From Smittium culicis (Eukaryota; Kickxellomycota; Harpellomycetes; Harpellales; Legeriomycetaceae), in the NCBI GenBank assembly GCA_001970855.1, contig LSSN01005083.1:1-27181 (forward strand): a stretch of DNA of 27,181 nucleotides, in the 5' to 3' direction. Positions 19,500-27,181 of this stretch are shown piece by piece. How positions within the stretch are numbered: the first letter of the stretch is position 1; each line of letters begins with the position of its first letter. The notes under the pieces are model-generated. The model worked only from the letters and a program-made list of their open reading frames with translations, was not told where the DNA came from and made no database searches. A program made the translations under genes and the position numbers.

Positions 19500-20047
19500 G
19501 ATCTCTATTGGAGTGTGTTATTAAATTTTTCCATTATTTTTGCGCTTGTGAAGTCGGTGAATTTTGGTAATTCCATTATTGAACAAGTCAGGTTTTGGAT
19601 GTGTTTAATAATAAACTCGAAATTAATTATTATTAATAAGCGCATCGATATGCTGTTTTTCTAGCATCTTAAGAGCAGGATCGATTATAATTGGGCTTTT
19701 ATACTCGTAGATATATTTATCTCCTTTAATTTTCGATCTTTCGCGCGAATTTTTTGCTATAGTATTTTTATTTTCTATCGGAATGTAGCAGGGGTGTTTT
19801 TTGTTAAATTTTGAGAGCCGATCATTTATTTTTCAGGATCTTATCAATTCTGTGAGCTGCTCCTGTAATTTATCCATTATTTGGATTCTCAGTCAACCCA
19901 TGCCTTAAAAATTTCCAGTGATACTTTTTCTTTTCATAATTTTAGGCGGGTAATCCTTAAAAATATTCTGTGCAATGAATTTTTGTAAGTTTTTGTTTCT
20001 CTTACTGATAACTTTTCTGATAAGTGTAGTCATAAAATCAGTTACTA
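19500..20047 (-). pseudogene. Relic coding stretch, unidentified (possible gypsy gag)
   Basis: From 20047 to the TAA at 19625-19623 a single frame has only three internal stops over about 140 codons, far fewer than expected in DNA this A+T-rich. It contains ATG 20033, RKVISKRNKNLQKFIAQNIF, MDKLQEQLTELI and DKYIYEYKSPIIIDPALKML. After a frameshift it continues coherently to about 19500 (FEFIIKHIQNL, ELPKFTDFTSAKIMEKF). The composition is basic and non-membrane. It lies upstream of the gypsy pol relic on the same strand, which would suit a gag, but I see no CCHC knuckle or recognised capsid motif. Identity is therefore open. Confidence 0.4.
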
Positions 20048-20939
20048 CCTTTATTTTCTAGTAAAGGTTTAGGGTTGAGTAAAGTTAAACTTTCAATAAA
20101 TTTATAAATATGAAAAAGAAAAGCTTGTTTTTTTTTTAACGCTATCTTTTGTTTGTTTTTACCTAGAGTTTAGAAATTCTACAAAAAGAAGAAAAAAGCT
20201 GTAATATAATAAGATATATTAAAATATAATAGCTTCGCACAATAAATGTATTGTTAATACGAGTTTTAAGTGCAGTATTTTTTACTTCAAAGAAATATTA
20301 CTGAGAACATAATAATTATTTAATATTTAGCAATGCAGTCTTTTATCAAAAAATAATTTTTTCTTTTTTAGAATTTTTTCGGACCCCGTTCCAACTTCGT
20401 CGTTTAGATATCTTTATATATCGCAGTTTAGATTCATCCTGCCCTTTTATTTTTTCTATTCAAAATCATGCGCGTAAAATTAAATTATTCAATTTTGTTT
20501 CTCCTTATAAATTAATTGGTCGGTACGGATATTTGATCTTTTTAAATTTTTTTTTCTCTTTGAATTTATAAATCTTCTTTAAAAACCCTTAATTTCTTGG
20601 AAAGAATTCTTATTAACTGTGATTGCATATTTGTAGTGACGAGATATATTTTACACTACTACATAAGCCTTCAAAAATACCTTGCACTACTGATTGTTCA
20701 ACGGTAGAATTTTTTCCCTTTTATTTATTTAATTTTTATTTCTTTATTTTTCATTTGATAATTTTTGGATTATATAATTTTGATAATGCTAAAATTTCAA
20801 TAAATAATTTTAGATAATTGCTATTATTTTAAAATAGATAATATTAGCTTCAAGCTATATTTCTTTTTGTGTATATTTAATATTTTTCAATAAAAATAAA
20901 GGTTCTCAGCCATTATAATACTGGTGGAGATAACGCAAA
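20048..20939. other. A+T-rich DNA, no gene seen
   Basis: Includes a slightly more G+C-rich patch at about 20385-20475 with no open frame recognised. One 64-codon open frame (20623-20817, plus) looks like chance, being dominated by Phe, Tyr and Ile from T-rich sequence. Confidence 0.4.
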
Positions 20940-21200
20940 GAAAAAAATTTTGACCCTTAATTCGGTTGCAGCAGGTATGCTTTAGTAAATGAGAAAAATC
21001 CGGCTTAAGACTAAGTTAAGCTTAAAACTAATATAGTGAGCTACTTTATAGTATTTTATTCTGTGAAAGAAAGATAAAACCTGAGATATACTTTCTGTTA
21101 AAAAATCTGCTTATGCAGGGATTGTATCTCTCTTGATAGAATCGTATATTAAACCATTTTTTATAGAAAAAAATGCAAGCCTTAGCGTATTATCTCTTAA
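20940..21200. repeat. Diverged repeat-family member, copy B (partial)
   Basis: Resembles the left part of copy C (18790-19000) in order: GCAGG....CTTTAGTAA, GGCTTAA, GTATTTTATT.TGTGA, and a T-rich/A-rich pair ending TGCAAGCCTTA (TGTAAGCCTTA in C). It has no clear match to the 299-bp A/D block. The link was made by eye in low-complexity DNA. Confidence 0.35.
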
Positions 21201-21380
21201 ATCATTTAAATCAAAACTTTAATGAGGTTTTAAAATAATGATAAAAAAGATACCTTTTTAATATAATAGAAAATACTAGTCTTTATATAGATTTCTTTAA
21301 ATATAAGATTGCTTAGTGAATTAAAGCATGGGATATATATGTGGAAGTGATGAGGAAGATGTTAATCTCACTTATCATTC

Positions 21381-21407
21381 AGACTTTTATTCGTCAGAAT
21401 AAAGTCT
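21381..21407. repeat. Short hairpin
   Basis: AGACTTTTATTC (21381-21392) pairs with GAATAAAGTCT (21397-21407) with a one-base bulge and a GTCA loop. Function unknown. Confidence 0.4.
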
Positions 21408-22306
21408 TTGTAAGTTAGTTAATCAGTTTTATTTGCCTATAAAAATTACCAGTAATTCTAATTTAAATTTATAAAATTACAAAGAATTTAAATAAAACTT
21501 GAATTCAGTTACATAATAACATAGCACGAGTTAGAAAGAAAATTTATTAATACTTAGCCACACTTAGTATAAGGTTTTTTTAGCAAAGGAAAATTATTTA
21601 ATTACAAAGGTTAAAGATAGATCATCTTTTTACAAATCATCGACTACAATGGTCTATGCTTATCAATTTATTAGTATATTATTAACATATGATCAAAAAG
21701 ATAATAATAATAATACAAACTTCAATTTAATTATTCAAATTTTATAAATAATATCTAGTCAAGTCTAACAATTACAATAAACACAAACATAAACATAAAA
21801 ATAAAAAGGCTCATCAACTATATTACGATAAGACTGGCATGGATTTTTATACTTTAGCTACATAGAAGAGCACGTATATTTTTTACATATAAATAAACAC
21901 ACAGAAAATGCCTTAATGAAGGTTGTCGAATTTTTTTAGAAAATTAATAACAATAAATTTAAAGAATATCAAAACTAAACCTTAAATTCTAAATAAAATT
22001 AACAATATAAAAGGATAATAATTAATTAAAATCTTTCTTTTGTACTATTTTTTTACAATTCTAAAATTAAGCTTCCTTAGTCTGAACACTTTAAAACTTT
22101 TAAATTTACCATAAAACCATAAAAAAAAACACAAAGCACAAAACACAAAACCAAAAAACCATAAACATAGCAACAATAATAAATTTTTTTTAACCTTTAA
22201 CATTAAAATTAAATATATTTCCAAGCTTTAATTAGTATTATTTTTTTAATAATTAATATACATAAAACTAACCATAAAATTAAATAGTCAAACCCTATCA
22301 ATCAAA
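21408..22306 (+). other. A+T-rich region; A/C-rich leader before 22307
   Basis: No gene. From about 21770 and especially 22100-22306 the plus strand is A- and C-rich with few G (for example ACACAAAGCACAAAACAC). This looks like a 5' flank or leader for the frame starting at 22307. No TATA or CCAAT element can be chosen with confidence. Confidence 0.35.
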
Positions 22307-22456
22307 ATGATGTCCAAGCTATATCCCGAGAACGGTATCAAGAAAACTGATCCCAACATTGCCCCTGAACTTGATTCTCACACTGAAAATCACACTGCGA
22401 GAGCTGGAGAGTATGGCACACCTCAAAATATATATCTAAGTTTTAGTTTGATTTAG
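22307..22456 (+). pseudogene. 5' end of an unidentified gene, cut by repeat copy D
   Basis: A 49-codon frame beginning ATG ATG. Up to about codon 40 the codons are C- and G-rich for this region (CCC, AAC, ATC, AAG, GCC, CAC), like the three real genes and unlike the surrounding DNA. It encodes a polar, Pro/His/Asn-containing start (MMSKLYPENGIKKTDPNIAP). The frame then enters repeat copy D at 22444, and the repeat supplies the TAG at 22454-22456. Either an N-terminal exon was severed by repeat insertion, or an intron begins at a GTATGG after GGAGA (about 22412) and the repeat lies in the intron. I found no downstream continuation. The protein is not recognised. Confidence 0.5.
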
Positions 22457-22742
22457 CACAGTATATATTAAACTGCTGTTAATAAATGTAAAATATAATA
22501 CATCTAAGTTTTTTAATATATAAAGTATTAATATATAAATTGCTATTATATTAACTTGATATATTAAAGTATTTTGCAAAATATACAATACTTAGGAAGC
22601 ACAGATAAGACCAAGAGGTGACCAATAAGGAGGAAAAAAATATTTTCTAAATTCCGTAGGCTGCATAAAAGATAGTATAAATTGGTAGAAAAATGAATTA
22701 ATAAACAAAAATAGAGTAGCATAGAGCCTTATTGCAAAGTTA
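22444..22742. repeat. 299-bp interspersed repeat, copy D
   Basis: Near-identical partner of 15143-15441 in the same orientation. Weak similarity continues to about 22803 (GGTTCAATGACA). If trimmed to TGATTTAGCAC...CAATGACA (22449-22803) it would start TG and end CA like an LTR, but no matching 5-bp flanking duplication is visible for either copy. Confidence 0.85.
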
Positions 22743-23366
22743 GACCTAGTATAGATCCGCATAAGAACTGAATGGCTCTAAACTAATTTTATGGTTCAAT
22801 GACAGATAATATTCAAAATTTATCTAACCAATGTTATTTAAAACCAATAGCAAATATATGCGATTATTTAATTGCCTATATTTACTAAGTCTATATTTAG
22901 TTTTGTAACCAAAGCAGAATCAAGATCAGATAATCATGGTAATTTTTATTCTGTGCTATTCTTAGACTGGAACGTTCTAGATGTTCCCTAAAGTACAACT
23001 TATTGCTTTAACAAAGGATTTATTATCGTTAGTTTTCAGTTATATAAATAGTGACTTTTTTCTTTTATGGGAAAAGTCGGTTTCATTTTTAGTAGTTAAT
23101 ACCTTACACAGTTTACCGTATTTATTAAATAAACTAATTTATCTGACAATTAAAAAGGCGTCGCTTTAGTTGAATAATCATAATTCGATCCATTTAATAT
23201 ACAGGTATTAATATTATCTTTGGACAAAACACCAAAAATATAAAAAATGGAACTAAAAGTGCTAATTATATAATATATAATATATAATATATAGCAATCA
23301 ATTTTCCTCAAAAGTAGATCTCGGTAGAGAAATGTTATAATAATGTAAAAGAAAAAATTTAATTGG

Positions 23367-23403
23367 CCTAAAAGAATTTAATATTCCTAAAAGAATTTAA
23401 TAA
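23367..23403. repeat. Two-unit tandem repeat, 19 bp
   Basis: CCTAAAAGAATTTAATATT followed directly by a second, nearly identical unit. Minor duplication. Confidence 0.5.
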
Positions 23404-24300
23404 GCAATTAGGCGAATAAATTAAACCAAAAAAAAAAAATTATAAGGTAGCTCAGCTGCGCTTTATTTGTGAGATCTTTTTATGTCTATAAGTAAAGAGT
23501 TATTCAGACTTGGATACTCTGTATAAGATTTGGCTGATAATTTGAAATAGAATAGGGAATATAATTATTCGAACTATTGAGAATAAAAAAACAAAAAAAG
23601 TGTGTAGATATGCATGATGACTTTATAAATAAATATATATATAAAAAAAAAGGATTAATTAAAGTTGTGCTTGTAACCAAACAATATTTTCAGGGGACAA
23701 GATAAAAATACGAAAAAAAAATAATGATTTCGAAACTTATGTCCAGCTTTTACGAGGATAATTAGGTATTGATAGGAGGGTTATATTAGGCTCTCAAGCT
23801 TGATAAAATTGGCGGAAAGAGTAATTATAGCTTAGTAATACCGCTCAAAAATGAGATAATATATGTGGAAGTGTAGAAGTATACAAAGAATTCTCTTTTT
23901 GATCTGAAACTACGCTTTTTTGTTTAAGGAATTTTGCGAAAATTAATCTTTTTAAAATTCAATATGTAATTAACAAAAAAAGAGCACAGCCTAAAAAATT
24001 ATAATTAAATAATGTATGTTTATTCGAGCGTAATGAATTGTCAATTTGATTTTGATAGGTATAATAATGGCGCATTTCTAAATTCGACAGGTTAATGAAA
24101 CAAACTTATAGTATTAAAAATAACGAAATTAATAGCGCGAATATTGGCATGAAACCAGAAAAGTATAAAAACCGTAACAAAACGACATAAAAACCATCAT
24201 TTAAGAATGAGGGATAAGTTTAAGGAAAAATGGGTTTAAGACTATAAAGGAAGAGTTTAGCATTAGATTAGAGAATTTTTTTTTTTTGTCGCATAATATA

Positions 24301-24350
24301 AATAAATTTATCACTTTTCTTTATTAAATAAATATTTTTATCACTTTTCT
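24301..24350. repeat. Direct repeat, 30-bp period
   Basis: TATCACTTTTCT occurs at 24309-24320 and 24339-24350, each preceded by an AATAAAT-type stretch. Two units only. Confidence 0.45.
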
Positions 24351-25070
24351 AACTATATTTATTATTCTTATAAGAGTAAATATAGCTATAAAAAAAAATT
24401 AAATCAAAAATCAACATGAGCCCTATCAGCAGGTGCTAATAAGAACTGAAGGATTCAGCCGCAGTAGCTCACTATATTGAATTATATGCCCTTTATACAT
24501 TACGCGATTTAAATTATTAATCTGTATAATAAGTGGCTTATTATCATTTTTTTTGGTTAAAAAAAAAAGATTGAACGAAGAATGAGATTGGATATTATTA
24601 ATTGTTAAATAATTCAAGTTGGATTTTTTTGGTTCCAATGAAAGTTTGTTTATGTAGATATCTATACATGTAGCAAAGAGTCTACAGAAATAAAATACTA
24701 TTGAGGGCGAAGGCAGTGGACAGTACTAATAACCATTATAGAATAAGGAATCATAAAATGAAAAAATCTAATTTATTTAAAGCGTGAAGAGTAAGATAAA
24801 AAAAAAAGAAAACAAGGTCAAATAGCGAGAATAAATTATTGTAAAAGAGAGGTTTGATCATAAAGTTCTAAATAAACTTTATAAATTTATTTCGATGATT
24901 ATAATGATGGTCAAAATTCACAAAATTTTTTTTTTGCATATTTCTCTTATATCGGGGTTTAAAAGAAAAAGTAGATAATACTACTAAAGTTGAGAGAAGG
25001 AAGGGGGACGGTTGGTTGAAATGAAGAGGTTGAAGCGGAATTAAAAAGATGGCTTAAGGTTGTTGCAATG

Positions 25071-26999
25071 TTAAATTGCGTTTTTGCGGGTCAGCATATC
25101 GAATCGTTTATAAGTATAGCCGACAAAGGCCAAATCTCTTTGGGAATTGTCATCACCGCCTAAAAAGTAATAATGATTTTTTTTTTCAGCTAAATCTTAA
25201 TATAAATATTTAGATTATAATAAAATAAAATTGGGGGGAAAAGTTTACCTTCAGAGTAGTATTGGTCATCAAACATGCTTGGGGACTGGTCAATTTCGTC
25301 AGTTGGGAAGTGACTAGTATCAGTAATGCTATTTAGTTTGGGAATCCAAGGAGGTTGGGTGTGGGACCTTAAATGGACCCAGTCTACGCCTGAAAAGAAC
25401 TGATGCTGTTTGATTTCCGCAGCGCCACCGTTACTTCCAAGACGGGAGTCAGAGTCGCAAAGGAATGATCTTATTAGATGAGCAGCGACGTTGGAGATAT
25501 GTACATCTGAAGGAATGACTAAGCTTTCGCGCCAGTGGATAATTTTGCGGTAAGTTTCTTGGGACATTTCACTGCAAAATGGGGGATATCCAACGAGACA
25601 TTCGTACATAATGGCGCCTAAAGACCACCAATCGCAGGATTTATCGTATCCTTGCTGTAAAAAAATTTCAGGGGCGATGTAATCAGGTGTACCGACAGTG
25701 GAGTAAGCTAGCTGACGGCGATTTTTTTTCCAAGTTAAAATTTTATCTTTGTTTGAAAGGGTTAGGCTGATTTCATGCTGGCTTGTTACAGTATCTGTTT
25801 TATTTAGCTCGCGTTGATTATTGTCAGATTGGTCAATAATTAACTTTCGGTAGTATGAGGAATCGTGTTGCCTGTGGAAGCCGGTGGAGAGACCAAAATC
25901 AGATAATTTGATGTGTCCGTCACTTCCAATTAGTATGTTGTCAGGTTTGATATCGCGATGAACAAAGCCTAGTCGATGGACATCTTCGATGGCTAGGACG
26001 CATTCAGCCATATAAAATCTAGTTACATCTTCGGGAAAAACATCAAATTTGATTAGCATAGTCATTAAATCGCCACCGGGAAGAAATTCCATGATTAGGT
26101 AGAGGCGTAGTTCATCTTGGAAGGAGAAGAAAAGCTGGACTACCCAATCGGAGTCAGCTTCAGCTAGGACATCACGCTCAGCGCGAACATGGGCTAATTG
26201 GTCTTTTTGGATCATATCAGCTTTACGTAGCATTTTCATAGCATAAATTTTGCCGCTATCTTGTTGCTGGACTAAACGAACTTCGCCGAAAGCACCTCTT
26301 CCAATAATTTTAATAGTTTTAAAGTCTTGAGCGCCTAAACGAGTTCTTCTTAGTCTTAAATAATTTCCTTCTTTGGCACCAAAGCCACTTAGGAGACGAT
26401 TTCTACGCTCAATTGAGCCAGATTCTTCCAGCAGCTTGTTTTCAATTTGTGCTCTCCTAAGGGGGGGGGGGCGGAAATATAGAAAAGGAATTTGATTAAT
26501 ATTTAGTGGAAAAGAGATTGGTTAAATGGAGAAAAGAAGATGGCATATAGTGCAATGTGGCGTTAAATCAAAACATTAAAAGTGTAGAGAGGAGAGTGTA
26601 CCTGTTATTTCTTTCTATGCATTGGACAACGAGATCTTTATAGTACGATTCAAGTTTCAGCTTAGCCTTTTTGGCTTTATCTACGGTAGATTTTGAGTAA
26701 GATGAAGAGCTTCTTTGGTATTTGCTTGAAGCCCTGGACAAAGGAGAGGGCTCTAAAGAGGAGTCATTTTTGGTATCCAGATTAGAAGCTTTCGAAAGGG
26801 AGGAGGAAGTGAAAGTTGGGGAAGGGGAGTAGTTGAATTTTTGTTGAGAGGTGTCGATTATTTGCAAGTCGTTAAAGCTTGAGGATGATTTGGTATCGGA
26901 ACGCAGAGAGATATTTTGGGTTGCTATTTTTACATATTCTAAATCTTCTAAAACAGAGTCAGATGGGTCTTTAATGGTAGTTTTGACAGGGCTAGACAT
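25071..26999 (-). CDS. CBK1: NDR/LATS-family protein kinase, Cbk1/Orb6/COT1 type (three exons, 564 aa)
   Basis: AGC-family Ser/Thr kinase of the RAM/MOR morphogenesis pathway, normally bound to a Mob2-type coactivator. Exons: 26999-26602, 26456-25249, 25159-25071. Residues 1-103 are Ser/Thr-rich and low-complexity. About 104-165 form the basic Mob-binding region ([27 protein letters not shown]). The kinase core has GRGAFGEV (185-192), Lys 207, HRDIKPDN (Asp 301) and DFG (Asp 319). An insert before the activation loop ends in the basic KKNRRQ that marks the NDR group. The activation-loop Ser is 385 in [14 protein letters not shown]. The C-terminal hydrophobic motif [10 protein letters not shown] (Thr 551) and the RKNAI end are recovered only by splicing exon 3. 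All catalytic and regulatory residues are present. The N-terminus looks short compared with yeast Cbk1, which has a longer low-complexity region (from memory). Confidence 0.93.
25160..25248 (-). other. CBK1: NDR kinase intron 2
   Basis: An 89-nt intron, donor GTAAAC, acceptor TTTTTAG, phase 1. Reading through it would give a spurious tail ([11 protein letters not shown]...) and lose the hydrophobic motif; splicing restores [13 protein letters not shown]. Confidence 0.93.
26457..26601 (-). other. CBK1: NDR kinase intron 1 with poly-C tract
   Basis: A 145-nt phase-2 intron with donor GTACAC and acceptor CTTAG. The pyrimidine tract beside the acceptor is a run of 11 C (11 G at 26461-26471 on the plus strand), unusual in a genome this A+T-rich. 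Splicing joins IERNN to RRAQIENK across a conserved NDR region. Confidence 0.88.
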
Positions 27000-27181
27000 T
27001 GTTGTAATAGAGTAGAGAAACTCAAGGAGAGCGGATGGGAAAGCGGGATATTAATAAAAGAGATGATGGAATTGTGGAGGCAGGAAATGTAGTCAGCGTA
27101 TTAAATAATGGAAATTGATTCGGACAAAGGAGGATGAGGTCGTGTTATTTTGTATAGGCTGGGGGGGGGGGGGGGGGGGGG
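27000..27181 (-). promoter_or_regulatory. Kinase 5' flank, ending in a 21-base poly-C tract
   Basis: In the kinase orientation this flank is rich in C and T (CTCTCC, CCTGCCTCC) and has little TATA-like sequence. The window stops in a run of 21 C (G on the plus strand, 27161-27181), 162 nt before the ATG. It may be a real promoter homopolymer that broke the assembly, or a sequencing artefact such as polymerase stalling. Confidence 0.4.

Larger units (their letters stand above)
22804..25070. other. A+T-rich DNA, no gene seen; kinase 3' flank at right end
   Basis: About 2.3 kb with small simple repeats (near 23268-23295, 23367-23403, 24301-24350) and two short open frames (22981-23169 plus; 24638-24426 minus) that I could not connect to any family. 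The last stretch, 24960-25070, must include the 3' UTR of the NDR kinase. Confidence 0.45.

Noticed and set aside
20623..20817. 64-codon plus-strand frame
   Set aside because: Composition simply reflects T-rich DNA.
21328..21402. Tiny frame starting MGYICGSDEED
   Set aside because: 24 codons only, no homologue in the window, and it overlaps a hairpin.
15148..22803. Copies A and D as the two LTRs of one gypsy element around the pol relic
   Set aside because: They start TG and end CA if trimmed, but no target-site duplication, primer-binding site or polypurine tract was visible. A gene-like frame abuts copy D on the inner side. Kept as an open possibility only.
22981..23169. 62-codon plus-strand frame
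   Set aside because: Leu/Ser/Phe-rich product with no recognised motif, a stop just before the ATG and no coherent neighbours; chance is likely.
23446..23520. GGTAGCTCAG, resembling a tRNA D-arm start
   Set aside because: No T-arm (GTTCRANNC) or acceptor-stem pairing at the right spacing.
24426..24638. 70-codon minus-strand frame
   Set aside because: Looks slightly protein-like (KPLIIQINNLNRV) but has no family match that I can defend and no neighbouring extension.
1..27181. CRISPR arrays, bacterial defence operons, riboswitches
   Set aside because: The DNA is eukaryotic with spliceosomal introns; no regularly spaced repeats or operon structure are present.

Overview
The window reads as nuclear DNA of a eukaryote, most likely an early-diverging (zoopagomycotan, Smittium/Harpellales-like) fungus. 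That placement is inference. It rests on very high A+T, short GT-AG introns (74-210 nt), a Cbk1/Orb6/COT1-type NDR kinase with a fungal C-terminal tail, and decayed LINE and Ty3/gypsy retrotransposons. I see no prokaryotic operons, no CRISPR array and no convincing tRNA or rRNA. Both ends run into homopolymers (19 T at the left, 21 G at the right), so the window edges are probably contig edges.

Only three genes look intact, and all are spliced: ribosomal protein eS25 (minus strand, 923-1536, three exons, the first being only the ATG); a membrane-anchored 5'-nucleotidase/metallophosphatase (plus strand, 3095-5545, two exons, 787 aa); and an NDR/LATS-family kinase (minus strand, 25071-26999, three exons, 564 aa). 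eS25 and the 5'-nucleotidase are divergently arranged around a 1.56 kb intergenic region. The kinase sits alone at the right end.

The rest is mostly transposon debris. Three copies of one LINE-like family are present: a short copy at the left edge (minus, about 1-635) in which the 5' leader lies almost directly against the 3' end and poly(A) tail; a plus-strand copy (about 5936-7690) with a broken ORF1 and a scrap of ORF2; and a longer minus-strand copy (about 13135-7807) with broken ORF1 and an ORF2 relic carrying endonuclease and reverse-transcriptase domains. The last two converge and create a long imperfect inverted repeat around 7440-8060. A Ty3/gypsy pol relic (RT thumb, RNase H, H2C2 zinc finger, integrase) lies on the minus strand at about 16060-17640, and a further decayed coding stretch lies upstream of it at about 19500-20047.

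Between 13.1 and 25 kb the DNA is very A+T-rich and nearly geneless. Its most striking feature is a 299-base non-coding repeat present twice (15143-15441 and 22444-22742) with about 96% identity, no indels and abrupt edges. More diverged relatives lie near 19003-19210 and 18790-21200. The second copy cuts into a short codon-biased reading frame starting at 22307, which appears to be a disrupted gene. I found no clear novel defence or signalling system. The repeat family, the LINE ORF1 protein family and the fold-back LINE pair are the parts most worth a second look.
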